Positions 25,861 through 34,398 of a stretch of 64,000 nucleotides of DNA are shown piece after piece. Under the pieces are notes generated by a model that had not been told where the DNA came from, searched no databases, and worked only from the letters and a program-made list of their open reading frames with translations. Every line of letters begins with the position of its first letter. Positions within the stretch are counted from its first letter, which is position 1. A program made the translations under genes and the position numbers. Source of the stretch: Burkholderia sp. 8Y (GTDB taxonomy: Bacteria > Pseudomonadota > Gammaproteobacteria > Burkholderiales > Burkholderiaceae). The stretch covers positions 2,553,770 to 2,617,769 of the forward strand of contig NZ_LR733520.1 of assembly GCF_902506145.1 (NCBI RefSeq), in the 5' to 3' direction.

Positions 25861-27695
25861 TATCCGTTGGACGGCCCGAGCTTGTCGAGATGCTTCAGGA
25901 ACGTGTCCGCCGATTCATAGCCCACCACGCGCGCCACCTCGTTGCCCTGAGCGTCGAAAAAAATGATGCCCGGCGGTCCGAACAGCTTGAAACGCTTGAG
26001 AAGCGCCTGATCGTCGACGTTGTTCGCGGTGACGTCGGCGCGCAGCAGATTCAACTGGGCGAGCCGTGCCTGAACGCGGGCATCGGAGAAGGTCAGGTTC
26101 TCCATTTCCTTGCAGGAGACGCACCAGTCCGCGTAGAAGTCCAGCATCGCCGGACGGGCGGCGGCTTTGACAGCCGAGTCGAGTTCCGTCGATGAGCGCA
26201 CGGGCGCAAAAGTCGGCTCGAGATTCTGTGGGGAGGCAGTCGCGGTCGGGTTGGCGCGCGAGGCCAGCACGGCGAGCGGCCGCAACGGATCGGTCGATCC
26301 CGCCGCGAGGCCGACGAGCAACGCCGCCGCCCAAATCGCGAAAACTGCGCCGAGCCCGCGCCCGAGACGCTTCCACACGCTCGCCGGTGCCGCCGTGGCC
26401 GCGCCGAACACGCCGAGCGACGCGGCGGCGATCAAAAGCCACAGCGCGCCGAGCAGCATGCGCGCGACGCCGCCGATCACCGGCCACACGATCCACAACG
26501 CGGCCGCCAGCAGCACGACGCCGAAGAACACTTTGACGCCATCCATCCAGGCGCCCGCTCGCGGCAAAATCGAGCTGGCGCCGAGCCCGATGACGAGCAG
26601 CGGCACGCCGAGGCCGATGCCCATCGCGAACAGCGCCGCGCCGCCGAGCAGCGCGTTCCCCGTATGGGCGATGAACGCCAGCACCGCGAAAAGCGGCGCC
26701 GTCATGCACGCGCCGACGACCAGCGCCGACAACGCGCCCATCAACGCGACTGCGGCGAACTTGCCGCCGCTGCGCTTCTGCGATGCCTGATTCACGCTGC
26801 TTTGCCAACGTTCGGGCAACGCGATATCGAGGCCCGAAACGAGCGCGACAGCGAAGACGGTCAACAGCAGCCCGAACGCGCCGAGCACCCACGGGTTCTG
26901 GAGCCACGCACCGAGACTTTGGCCGATCAGCGCCGCCGCGACGCCGAGCGCGGTATAGACGAGCGCCATGCCGACGACATACGAAACCGACAGCGTGAAC
27001 CCGCGCGCCCGCGTCACGCGCGCGCCCTCGCCGACGATGATGGCCGAGAGAATCGGGATCATCGGGTACGAGCAGGGCAGCAGGCTCAGCAACATGCCCG
27101 CGAGAAAGTACAGACCGACGACGGCGAAGAATCCGCCGCCTTCCAGCATGGACTGCGCGTAATCGGCGCTAGTCGCCCGTTCGAAAAAGGATTGCGATGA
27201 ATCCGTCGGCGACGGGCCCGGCGTTGACGCGCCCGCACTTTGCAGCGCAGCGCCTTTCACGCGGTAGGTCCGCTCCATCGGCGGGTAGCAAATGCCCTGA
27301 TCGGCGCATCCTTGCGAGGTCACGGCCAGCTCGAACGGACCCTTGGCCTGCGCGACGGGAATGCGGATCAGCAACTCGCCGCGATACGTCTCGACGTCCT
27401 TGTTGAACGTCTGATCGAAGTGGACTTTGCCCGCCGGAAGTTGTGCCGCGCCGATGGTCGCGTCGCCGCTCTTGACCGCAAAAGCGAATCGCTCGCGGTA
27501 CATGTAGTAGCCGTCGGCGATCTTGTATCGCACATCGACTTCGCCCGGCTGCTCGGACGCGCTGAATTTGAACGCGACGGCGGGGTCGAGAAAATCGTCG
27601 GCGGCGCGCGCCGCGCCCACGGCGCCGCAGAACACTGCCAGCAGCAGCAACGCGCCCCACGCGCGGCGCCCGAAGAGTCGAAAAAGCTCAAACAT
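25860..27695 (-). CDS. dsbD: Thiol:disulfide interchange protein DsbD
   Basis: 611 aa from ATG 27695 (MFELFRLF), overlapping the cutA stop by 8 nt. A start at 27719 (MQKRSVLF) is possible. The signal peptide ends at GAARA. The alpha domain carries the Cys pair in GCADQGICYPP. About eight membrane helices follow (beta domain), with Cys in LLPCSYP and GACMTAP. The C-terminal thioredoxin-like gamma domain has the active site WCVSCKEME. It moves electrons from cytoplasmic thioredoxin to the periplasm, for disulfide isomerisation and for keeping apocytochrome c reduced. Confidence 0.94.
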   Translation of the reverse strand: MFELFRLFGRRAWGALLLLAVFCGAVGAARAADDFLDPAVAFKFSASEQPGEVDVRYKIADGYYMYRERFAFAVKSGDATIGAAQLPAGKVHFDQTFNKDVETYRGELLIRIPVAQAKGPFELAVTSQGCADQGICYPPMERTYRVKGAALQSAGASTPGPSPTDSSQSFFERATSADYAQSMLEGGGFFAVVGLYFLAGMLLSLLPCSYPMIPILSAIIVGEGARVTRARGFTLSVSYVVGMALVYTALGVAAALIGQSLGAWLQNPWVLGAFGLLLTVFAVALVSGLDIALPERWQSSVNQASQKRSGGKFAAVALMGALSALVVGACMTAPLFAVLAFIAHTGNALLGGAALFAMGIGLGVPLLVIGLGASSILPRAGAWMDGVKVFFGVVLLAAALWIVWPVIGGVARMLLGALWLLIAAASLGVFGAATAAPASVWKRLGRGLGAVFAIWAAALLVGLAAGSTDPLRPLAVLASRANPTATASPQNLEPTFAPVRSSTELDSAVKAAARPAMLDFYADWCVSCKEMENLTFSDARVQARLAQLNLLRADVTANNVDDQALLKRFKLFGPPGIIFFDAQGNEVARVVGYESADTFLKHLDKLGPSNG

Positions 27696-28020
27696 GAATA
27701 GGACGCTGCGTTTCTGCATTGACCCACTGGCCGTTGTCTGACGAGGCATCTGCCTGCCAGACGAGGATTTCGGGCGTTTCGTACGGATGCCGCTGCGTGA
27801 GGAAGTGCTGAAGCTCTTCAGCACGCGCGACGCTCGTTTTGATCAGCACTTGCACTTCCTGCGACGACTCCACCGCGCCCTTCCAGTGATAGAGCGATTC
27901 AACCGCGCCGAGTTTGGTCACGCACGCCGCGAGGCGCGCTTCGAGAATGCCCTGAGCGAGCGCGTTCGCCGATTCGGCGTCGGGCAGCGTGGTCAGCATC
28001 AGGACGACGGGAACATTCAC
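27688..28020 (-). CDS. cutA: Divalent-cation tolerance protein CutA
   Basis: 110 aa. The start is GTG 28020 (NVPVVLMLTT), with GGAG six bases upstream. The frame is open to 28077, but that extension has no ribosome site. CutA1 motifs: ARLAACVTKLGAVESLYHWKGAVESS, EVQVLIKTS and HPYETPEILVW (the first exceeds a short tag but spans residues 30-55). It forms trimers related to PII. The link to copper tolerance is genetic in E. coli and unproven here. It is coupled to dsbD, as in E. coli. Confidence 0.92.
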   Translation of the reverse strand: MNVPVVLMLTTLPDAESANALAQGILEARLAACVTKLGAVESLYHWKGAVESSQEVQVLIKTSVARAEELQHFLTQRHPYETPEILVWQADASSDNGQWVNAETQRPIHV

Positions 28021-28118
28021 TCTCGGCTCCAGAAAGCGGTAACGACCAATATCGTAGCATTCGCGACTGCGTCGCATCGCTAGCGCACCACCCCGCGCAA
28101 CCCGGGCGGCCAGAAAGC

Positions 28119-28145
28119 AAAAAGGCCAAGCAGAGCTTGGCCTTT
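28119..28145 (-). terminator. Terminator after rplQ (end of the ribosomal protein block)
   Basis: A perfect 11-bp stem (28121-28131 with 28135-28145) with a 3-nt loop is followed by a short T-run on the minus strand. It lies 20 bp after the rplQ stop and closes the alpha-type operon. Confidence 0.88.
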
Positions 28146-28164
28146 CGCTTGAAACCTGCCGAAT

Positions 28165-28560
28165 TTATTCGGCTTCCTGCACTTCCTCGGTTTCTTCGAC
28201 TTCCGGGCGATCCATCAACTGGACCAGCGCCATCGGCGCGTTGTCGCCGACGCGGAAACCGAACTTCAGGATGCTCAGGTAGCCACCCGGACGGTTCGCG
28301 TAGCGCGGACCCAAAACGTCGAACAGCTTCGCGACGGAATCGCGATCGCGCAGGCGGTTGAATGCCAGACGGCGGTTCGCGAGCGACGGCTTCTTGCCGA
28401 GCGTGATCAGCGGCTCGACGACCTTGCGCAGTTCCTTGGCCTTCGGCAGCGTCGTCTTGATGACTTCGTGCTCGATCAGCGAATTCGACATATTACGGAG
28501 CATTGCCAGACGGTGGCTGCTCGTGCGGTTCAGTTTCCGCAAACCATGCTTGTGACGCAT
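28165..28560 (-). CDS. rplQ: 50S ribosomal protein L17
   Basis: 131 aa. The N-terminus MRHKHGLRKLNRTSSHR and the following RLAMLRNMSNSLI are the L17 signature. It binds 23S rRNA near the exit-tunnel face. The C-terminal 15 residues are acidic (EVEETEEVQEAE), a tail extending the usual fold. The gene follows rpoA after a 157-bp spacer that, unusually, holds a terminator-like hairpin. Confidence 0.97.
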   Translation of the reverse strand: MRHKHGLRKLNRTSSHRLAMLRNMSNSLIEHEVIKTTLPKAKELRKVVEPLITLGKKPSLANRRLAFNRLRDRDSVAKLFDVLGPRYANRPGGYLSILKFGFRVGDNAPMALVQLMDRPEVEETEEVQEAE

Positions 28561-28636
28561 TTCAGTTCCTTTAACAAGTTTTGATCCAGCTCTTCTATTG
28601 CGCTCCGCTTCACGCAGAACCGCACGGGCCGGTCGG

Positions 28637-28679
28637 AGAAAAAAGCAAGACGCGGATCTTAAAGCAAAATCCGCGTCTT
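28637..28679 (-). terminator. Terminator-like hairpin between rpoA and rplQ
   Basis: An 11-bp perfect stem (28647-28657 with 28669-28679), 11-nt loop, followed on the minus strand by GC and six T. By sequence it is a good intrinsic terminator, yet it lies inside rpoA-rplQ, normally cotranscribed. It may be an attenuator that lowers rplQ expression. Its loop holds a candidate -10 box (next entry). Confidence 0.7.
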
Positions 28680-28685
28680 TGCCAG
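28656..28685 (-). promoter_or_regulatory. Candidate promoter for rplQ embedded in the hairpin
   Basis: On the minus strand CTGGCA (28680-28685) is followed after 18 bp by TAAGAT (28656-28661), which falls largely in the hairpin loop. The -35 is imperfect. It would restart transcription for rplQ where the hairpin stops it. Confidence 0.4.
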
Positions 28686-28717
28686 TTACGGCGGGACGTC
28701 CGCGATGAACTGCAGAC

Positions 28718-29695
28718 TTACTTGTCCAAACCGGCCGGCGGCCAGTTTTCGAGCTTCATGCCGAGCGTCAGGCCACGCGAGGCCAGCACTTCCTTGATTT
28801 CGTTCAGCGACTTGCGGCCCAGGTTCGGCGTCTTGAGCAGCTCGTTTTCCGTACGCTGGATCAGATCGCCGATGTAGTAGATGTTCTCGGCCTTCAGGCA
28901 GTTCGCGGAGCGAACCGTGAGTTCGAGGTCGTCTACCGGGCGCAGCAGGATCGGGTCGATCTGCGGCGCGCGCGACGGCGCTTCCGCTGCCGCTTCCGTG
29001 CCTTCCAGTGCCGCGAACACCGACAGTTGGTCCACCAAGATGCGCGCCGATTGACGGATCGCTTCTTCCGGCGAGATCACACCGTTCGTTTCGATGTTCA
29101 TCACGAGCTTGTCGAGGTCGGTACGCTGTTCGACACGCGCGCTTTCCACGGCGTAGCTGACGCGACGCACCGGCGAGAACGACGCATCCAGCACGATGCG
29201 GCCGATGATCTTCGCCGAATCTTCGCCATAGCGACGCACGTTGCCCGGCACGTAGCCGCGGCCCTTTTCGATCTTGATCTGAACGTCGAGCTTGCCACCC
29301 TTCGACAGATGAGCGATCACGTGTTCCGGATTGATCACTTCGCAATCGTGCGCGAGTTCGATATCGCCGGCAGTGACCACGCCTTCGCCTTCCTTGCGCA
29401 GCGTCACCGTGACTTCGTCGCGGTTGTGCAGCTTGAAGACGACGCCCTTCAGGTTCAACAGCAGGTTGACCACATCCTCTTGCACACCATCGAGCGTCGA
29501 GTATTCGTGCACGACGCCTGCGATCGTCACTTCGGTCGGCGCGTAGCCCACCATCGACGACAGCAGCACGCGCCGAAGCGCGTTACCCAAGGTGTGGCCA
29601 TAGCCGCGTTCGAACGGCTCCATAACCACTTTCGCGTGGCTTTCGCCAAGCGATTCAACTGCAATGATCTTGGGCTTCAACAAACTGGTTTGCAT
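28718..29695 (-). CDS. rpoA: RNA polymerase alpha subunit
   Basis: 325 aa. The N-terminal domain (1 to about 230) mediates dimerisation and beta/beta' assembly: EPFERGYGHTLGNALRRVLLSS and LHNRDEVTV are typical. A linker (about 231-248) leads to the C-terminal domain, with RSANCLKAENI holding the UP-element-binding Arg and PNLGRKSLNEIKEVL. It follows rpsD after a 146-bp spacer containing a stable stem. Confidence 0.98.
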   Translation of the reverse strand: MQTSLLKPKIIAVESLGESHAKVVMEPFERGYGHTLGNALRRVLLSSMVGYAPTEVTIAGVVHEYSTLDGVQEDVVNLLLNLKGVVFKLHNRDEVTVTLRKEGEGVVTAGDIELAHDCEVINPEHVIAHLSKGGKLDVQIKIEKGRGYVPGNVRRYGEDSAKIIGRIVLDASFSPVRRVSYAVESARVEQRTDLDKLVMNIETNGVISPEEAIRQSARILVDQLSVFAALEGTEAAAEAPSRAPQIDPILLRPVDDLELTVRSANCLKAENIYYIGDLIQRTENELLKTPNLGRKSLNEIKEVLASRGLTLGMKLENWPPAGLDK

Positions 29696-29764
29696 AGGTT
29701 TTCCTTTTCAATACCCTCGGCTCGTTACACCGATAAGGCTGACCGGTAACAACCTGAAAATACA

Positions 29765-29810
29765 CAGCCGGGGATGCCCCTTTGCCACGAGCAATCAGGC
29801 TCCCCGGCTG
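29765..29810 (-). other. Stem-loop in the rpsD-rpoA spacer
   Basis: A perfect 10-bp stem (29765-29774 with 29801-29810) encloses 26 nt. On the minus strand it is followed by TGTATTTTC, a weak T-run. It could be a partial attenuator or an RNA-processing site that sets rpoA relative to ribosomal proteins. No promoter hexamers are seen around it. Confidence 0.5.
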
Positions 29811-29841
29811 CAGATCCGGTTACCGCGCGACGACCGCGCGA

Positions 29842-30465
29842 TTAACGCGAATACAATTCGACGATCAGGCTTTCGTTGATGTCGCCAGCGATATCGCTAC
29901 GCTCCGGCATCGACTTGAACGTGCCTTCGAACTTCTTCGCGTCGACCGACACCCAGCTCGGCATGCCGCCTTGCTCTGCCAGCGACAGCGCCTCGACGAT
30001 ACGTGCCTGCTTGCGCGACTGCTCACGCACGGAGACGACATCGCCTGCCTTCACTTGCAGCGACGGGATGTTCGCGACCTGGCCGTTCACCATGATCGAC
30101 TTGTGGCTCACGAGCTGACGTGCTTCAGCGCGAGTCGAGCCGAAGCCCATGCGGTACACCACGTTGTCGAGACGCGATTCGAGCAGTTGCAGCAGGTTTT
30201 CGCCCGTCGGGCCCTTGCGGCGGTCGGCTTCAGCGAAGTAGCGGCGGAACTGACGCTCCAGCACGCCGTAAATACGCTTCACTTTTTGCTTCTCGCGCAA
30301 CTGGGTGCCGTAGTCGGACGTACGCGCGCCCGACGTGCGGCCGTGCTGGCCGGGCTTGCTGTCGAGCTTGCACTTGTCGGCGAGCGAGCGACGCGCGCTC
30401 TTTAGGAACAGATCGGTGCCTTCACGGCGGGACAGCTTGGCTTTAGGACCGGTATAGCGTGCCAC
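29842..30465 (-). CDS. rpsD: 30S ribosomal protein S4
   Basis: 207 aa, starting at GTG 30465 with AAGGA six bases upstream. The N-terminus MARYTGPKAKLSRREG lacks the zinc cysteines of the C+ form. The S4 RNA-binding domain covers about 97-160 (RLDNVVYRMGFGSTRAEARQ region). It is a primary 16S-binding protein at the five-way junction and in E. coli is the repressor of the alpha operon. A 145-bp spacer separates it from rpsK. Confidence 0.97.
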   Translation of the reverse strand: MARYTGPKAKLSRREGTDLFLKSARRSLADKCKLDSKPGQHGRTSGARTSDYGTQLREKQKVKRIYGVLERQFRRYFAEADRRKGPTGENLLQLLESRLDNVVYRMGFGSTRAEARQLVSHKSIMVNGQVANIPSLQVKAGDVVSVREQSRKQARIVEALSLAEQGGMPSWVSVDAKKFEGTFKSMPERSDIAGDINESLIVELYSR

Positions 30466-30610
30466 GTTGAATCCTTAAAAATTAGTCACGCGAACTTCCG
30501 TCCGCGCTAGTCCGAACCCTTTGGGCTGAACGGTGGGCTTAGTAAATTCATCACGCACGAATCCCGCCGATACTTTCGCATCAGCAGGAACATGCGTTCG
30601 CGTCATCGCG

Positions 30611-31015
30611 TTAGATGCGACGGCGCTTCGGCGGACGGCAACCGTTGTGCGGGACCGGCGTCACGTCGGAGATCGCGGTGATCTTGATGCCAAGACCATG
30701 CAGCGCGCGCACCGCCGATTCGCGGCCAGGACCGGGGCCCTTGATCCGCACTTCGAGGTTCTTCACGCCGTATTCCATTGCCACGCGGCCAGCCGATTCG
30801 GCTGCGACCTGAGCTGCAAACGGCGTCGACTTGCGCGAGCCCTTGAAACCCTGGCCGCCCGACGTCGCCCACGCGAGTGCATTACCTTGACGATCGGTGA
30901 TCGTGATAATGGTGTTGTTGAACGACGCGTGAACGTGAACCACGCCCTCGGCGACGTTCTTCTTAACCTTCTTGCGAACGCGTTGCGCCGCGGAGTTGTT
31001 CGAAGCCTTAGCCAT
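30611..31015 (-). CDS. rpsK: 30S ribosomal protein S11
   Basis: 134 aa. The core motif VHASFNNTIITITDRQGN and the C-terminal VTPVPHNGCRPPKRRRI are diagnostic. It binds the 690 loop of 16S rRNA on the platform. It lies 28 bp after rpsM. Confidence 0.97.
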   Translation of the reverse strand: MAKASNNSAAQRVRKKVKKNVAEGVVHVHASFNNTIITITDRQGNALAWATSGGQGFKGSRKSTPFAAQVAAESAGRVAMEYGVKNLEVRIKGPGPGRESAVRALHGLGIKITAISDVTPVPHNGCRPPKRRRI

Positions 31016-31043
31016 TACGTTTTCCTGTAACTGTCAGTTCCGC

Positions 31044-31409
31044 TTACTTCTTCAGCGATTGCGCTGCACGACGCGGACCCTTGCGCGTACGGGCATTCGT
31101 GCGGGTGCGCTGGCCACGCAGGGGCAGGCCCTTGCGGTGACGCATGCCGCGGTAGCAACCCAAGTCCATCAGGCGCTTGATGTTCATCGTCACTTCACGG
31201 CGCAGGTCGCCTTCGACGATGAACTTGCCCACTTCGTCACGCAGCTTTTCGAGGTCTGCGTCAGTGAGGTCCTTGACCTTCTTCGAAAATTCCACACCAG
31301 CTGCGGTGCAAATGCCGCGCGAACGCGTGCGTCCGATGCCGAAGATTGCCGTCAGGCCGATCTCGGTATGCTGGTGATTCGGGATGTTAACCCCTGCGAT
31401 ACGAGCCAT
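31044..31409 (-). CDS. rpsM: 30S ribosomal protein S13
   Basis: 121 aa. ARIAGVNIPNHQHTEIGLT, the helix-hairpin-helix IFGIGRTRSRGIC, and the basic tail RHRKGLPLRGQRTRTNARTR are typical. It sits in the 30S head, contacts the P-site tRNA and forms bridges to L5. It follows rpmJ by 41 bp. Confidence 0.97.
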   Translation of the reverse strand: MARIAGVNIPNHQHTEIGLTAIFGIGRTRSRGICTAAGVEFSKKVKDLTDADLEKLRDEVGKFIVEGDLRREVTMNIKRLMDLGCYRGMRHRKGLPLRGQRTRTNARTRKGPRRAAQSLKK

Positions 31410-31450
31410 TGTTTTTCCTCAAACAAAAAGCGCAAGCAAAAGCGCGGCGT

Positions 31451-31567
31451 TCAGCCTTGACGCTGTTTGTGGCGCGGATCAGAGCTGCAAATCACGCGCA
31501 CTACGCCCTTGCGCTTGATGATCTTGCAATTGCGGCAAATGCGCTTAACCGATGCCATCACTTTCAT
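31451..31567 (-). CDS. rpmJ: 50S ribosomal protein L36 (zinc-ribbon form)
   Basis: 38 aa, read directly between rpsM and infA. The protein opens [17 protein letters not shown] and ends DPRHKQRQG. Three Cys and one His (C11, C14, C27, H32) give the zinc-binding C+ form. It stabilises 23S rRNA in the large subunit. The start is ATG 31567, 20 bp after infA. Its place in secY-infA-rpmJ-rpsM is the expected one. Confidence 0.96.
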
Positions 31568-31587
31568 GATATTACCCTTTTTTCAAA

Positions 31588-31806
31588 TCACTTCGCCCGG
31601 AACACGATCCGTGCACGAGACAGATCGTAAGGCGTCAATTCAACCGTAACCTTGTCGCCTGGCAGGATGCGGATGTAATGCATCCGCATCTTTCCAGAAA
31701 TGTGTCCCAGGACGACATGGCCATTTTCCAACTTCACCCGGAAAGTAGCGTTGGGCAGGTTTTCGATCACCTCGCCCTGCATCTGGATTACATCGTCTTT
31801 GGCCAT
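31588..31806 (-). CDS. infA: Translation initiation factor IF-1
   Basis: 72 aa, standard length. An S1-like OB fold: MAKDDVIQMQGEVIENLPNATF, then GHVVLGHISGKMRMHYIRI and LTPYDLSRARIVFR. It occupies the 30S A site during initiation. Burkholderiaceae often carry a second infA elsewhere; this copy sits in the secY-infA-rpmJ context. Confidence 0.97.
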   Translation of the reverse strand: MAKDDVIQMQGEVIENLPNATFRVKLENGHVVLGHISGKMRMHYIRILPGDKVTVELTPYDLSRARIVFRAK

Positions 31807-31815
31807 GGTCCTTAA

Positions 31816-33162
31816 TTAACGCATCGGGACATTGCCGCCCTTGAAGTTTGCCTTCTTGAGCAGCGATTCATATTGTTGCGACATAACGTACGACTGCACC
31901 TGAGCCATGAAGTCCATCGTGACGACGACAATGATCAGCAGCGACGTTCCACCAAAATAAAACGGCACGTTCCAGCGCAACACCAAGAACTCAGGCAACA
32001 GGCACACGAACACAATGTAGATCGCACCGGCCAGCGTCAAACGCGTGAGGATGCGGTCGATATACCGTGCAGTCTGATCGCCCGGACGGATACCCGGAAC
32101 GAATGCACCGCTCTTCTTCAAGTTGTCGGCGGTTTCCCGGCTGTTGAACACCAGTGCGGTGTAAAAGAAGCAGAAGAAAACAATCGCCAACGCATACAGC
32201 AGCACGTACACCGGTTGACCGGGCTTGATGGCCTCGGCCACGCCGTGCAGCGTGTTCGCGAACCAGTTGGTGCGCGTACCCGAACTGAACCAGTTCAGGA
32301 TGGTTGCCGGGAAGAGGATGATCGACGACGCGAAGATCGGCGGAATCACACCCGACATGTTGAGCTTCAGCGGCAGATGGGACGACTGTCCGCCGTAAAT
32401 CTTGTTGCCGACTTGGCGCTTCGCGTAGTTCACGAGAATCTTGCGCTGACCGCGTTCGATGAACACGACCAGATACGTGACCGCCGCGATCAGCACGACG
32501 ATGATGATCGCCGAGATGATGCTCATTGAACCGGTGCGGACCAGCTCGAACAGACCGCCGATCGCGTTCGGGAAACCCGCCGCGATACCACCGAAGATGA
32601 TGATCGAGATGCCGTTGCCGAGACCGCGTTCCGTGATCTGCTCACCCAGCCACATCAGGAACATCGTGCCCGTCACCAGCGTGACGACCGTCGTCAGCCG
32701 GAACACCATGCCGGGGTCCAGCACCAAAGCGGGCTGATTCTCCAGCGCCACCGCGATACCGAACGCCTGGAAGGTCGCGAGCACCACGGTGAAGATCCGC
32801 GTGTACTGCGTGATCTTCCGCTGCCCCGCCTGCCCTTCCTTCTTCAACGCCTCCATTTGCGGCGATACGATCGACAGCAACTGCATGATGATCGAGGCCG
32901 AAATGTAGGGCATGATGCCCAGCGCAAAGATCGTGAATCGCGACAGCGCGCCACCCGAGAACATGTTGAACATGCCCAGGATGCCGCCCGACTGGCTCTG
33001 GAACAGCTTGGCCAGTTGATCCGGATCGATGCCGGGAACCGGAATGTGCGCACCAATGCGGTAGACGATCAGCGCCAGCAGCAGGAACACTGCACGCCGA
33101 CGCAGATCGCCGAATTTCGCCGCGCTTCGACCGGGTTTTGCGAGACTCGGGCTGTTAGCCAA
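31816..33162 (-). CDS. secY: Protein translocase subunit SecY
   Basis: 448 aa with about ten membrane helices forming the Sec channel. Typical segments: RRAVFLLLALIVYRIGAHIPVPGI, the plug region MFSGGALSRFTIFALGIMPYISASI, the cytoplasmic loop RGQRKILVNYAKRQ, and TRYIDR-type sequence in DQTARYIDRILTRLTLAG. It works with SecE, encoded at 61564, and SecA. It lies 41 bp after rplO. Confidence 0.97.
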   Translation of the reverse strand: MANSPSLAKPGRSAAKFGDLRRRAVFLLLALIVYRIGAHIPVPGIDPDQLAKLFQSQSGGILGMFNMFSGGALSRFTIFALGIMPYISASIIMQLLSIVSPQMEALKKEGQAGQRKITQYTRIFTVVLATFQAFGIAVALENQPALVLDPGMVFRLTTVVTLVTGTMFLMWLGEQITERGLGNGISIIIFGGIAAGFPNAIGGLFELVRTGSMSIISAIIIVVLIAAVTYLVVFIERGQRKILVNYAKRQVGNKIYGGQSSHLPLKLNMSGVIPPIFASSIILFPATILNWFSSGTRTNWFANTLHGVAEAIKPGQPVYVLLYALAIVFFCFFYTALVFNSRETADNLKKSGAFVPGIRPGDQTARYIDRILTRLTLAGAIYIVFVCLLPEFLVLRWNVPFYFGGTSLLIIVVVTMDFMAQVQSYVMSQQYESLLKKANFKGGNVPMR

Positions 33163-33203
33163 GAACCTTCTCCGATGCTAGTGCTAATAACGGCGAAAGC
33201 GCG

Positions 33204-33638
33204 TTACTCGGCGAACGAGCCGCCAGCGGCTTCGATTGCCTCGCGGGCGCCCTTCGTTGCCGTCAGGCCCTTCACCGTGACCTTGCGGCTGATCTCGCCG
33301 GTCTTGATGATCTTCGCGGTCTTGATGAGCTCGCCGACCAGGCCGGCTTGCTTCAGCGCCAGCAGATCGATTTCGTCGACCGGCAGCTTCTCCAGGTCGG
33401 AGAGGCGCACTTCGCCGACGAATTCCTTCGTCAGCGAGGTGAAGCCGCGCTTCGGCAGACGACGCTGCAGAGGCATCTGACCGCCTTCGAAGCCGACCTT
33501 GTGAAAGCCGCCCGAACGCGATTTCTGACCCTTGTGGCCGCGGCCTGCGGTCTTGCCGAGGCCCGAACCGATACCGCGACCGACGCGACGCTTAGCGTGC
33601 TTCGCGCCTTCCGCCGGCTTCAGGTTATTCAATTCCAT
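33204..33638 (-). CDS. rplO: 50S ribosomal protein L15
   Basis: 144 aa. The start is ATG 33638 (MELNNLKPAEGAK), with AAGGAG just upstream; a TTG two codons earlier overlaps that site and is rejected. The Gly-rich basic N-terminal arm RVGRGIGSGLGKTAGRGHKGQ is characteristic. It is a late-assembling 23S-binding protein. Confidence 0.97.
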   Translation of the reverse strand: MELNNLKPAEGAKHAKRRVGRGIGSGLGKTAGRGHKGQKSRSGGFHKVGFEGGQMPLQRRLPKRGFTSLTKEFVGEVRLSDLEKLPVDEIDLLALKQAGLVGELIKTAKIIKTGEISRKVTVKGLTATKGAREAIEAAGGSFAE

Positions 33639-33668
33639 GTTCAACTCCTTGGATCCGTGGTCGGCCGC

Positions 33669-33851
33669 TTAGCCGATGACCTTAACGAGGTACGAAACCT
33701 TGTTGATCATCCCGCGCACTGCCGGCGTGTCCTGCAGCTCGCTCACCGAGTTGAGGCGGCGCAGGCCGAGGCCACGCACCGTCGCGCGATGCGTTTCGCG
33801 GGTCCCGATCAGGCTCTTGACGAGCTGAACCTTGACAGTTTTCTCAGACAT
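33669..33851 (-). CDS. rpmD: 50S ribosomal protein L30
   Basis: 60 aa, normal length. VKVQLVKSLIGTRETHRATVRGLGLRRLN matches L30, with GMINKVSYLVKV at the end. It binds 23S rRNA near 5S. It is packed between rpsE (14 bp) and rplO (30 bp). Confidence 0.96.
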   Translation of the reverse strand: MSEKTVKVQLVKSLIGTRETHRATVRGLGLRRLNSVSELQDTPAVRGMINKVSYLVKVIG

Positions 33852-33865
33852 GATGACCTCGAGGC

Positions 33866-34384
33866 TTAGCCCAAAATATCTTCGACGGACTTGCCGCGCT
33901 TCGCCGCGATGTCGCTCGGCGTCGACTGCTTGCGCAGGCCGTCGAGCGTTGCACGCACGAGGTTGTACGGGTTCGTCGAGCCGTGGCTCTTGGCCACCAC
34001 GTTCTGCACGCCCATCACGTCGAACACTGCGCGCATCGGACCGCCGGCGATCACGCCGGTACCGTCCTTCGCCGGAGCGAGGAGGACCGCCGAAGCGCCG
34101 TGCTTGCCGTGAACTTCGTGTTGCAACGTGCCGTTCTTCAGGGGCACCTTGAACATGTTGCGGCGGGCTTGTTCCATTGCCTTTTGCACGGCAACCGGAA
34201 CTTCCTTCGCCTTGCCCTTGCCCATGCCGACGCGGCCATCGCCGTCGCCAACCACGGTCAGTGCGGCGAAACCGAGAATACGGCCACCCTTCACGACCTT
34301 GGTCACGCGGTTGACCGAAATCATCTTTTCGCGCAGGCCGTCGTCGCGTTCGTCAGCCTGAACTTTCGCTTGCATCTTTGCCAT
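33866..34384 (-). CDS. rpsE: 30S ribosomal protein S5
   Basis: 172 aa. A double-stranded-RNA-binding-like N-terminal domain (DGLREKMISVNRVTKVVKGGRILGF) precedes the second domain with GAKAVLLAPA-like GASAVLLAPAKDGTGVIAGG. S5 contributes to decoding fidelity and the mRNA entry helicase. It lies 14 bp after rplR. Confidence 0.97.
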   Translation of the reverse strand: MAKMQAKVQADERDDGLREKMISVNRVTKVVKGGRILGFAALTVVGDGDGRVGMGKGKAKEVPVAVQKAMEQARRNMFKVPLKNGTLQHEVHGKHGASAVLLAPAKDGTGVIAGGPMRAVFDVMGVQNVVAKSHGSTNPYNLVRATLDGLRKQSTPSDIAAKRGKSVEDILG

Positions 34385-34398
34385 GACGAATTCTTCCC

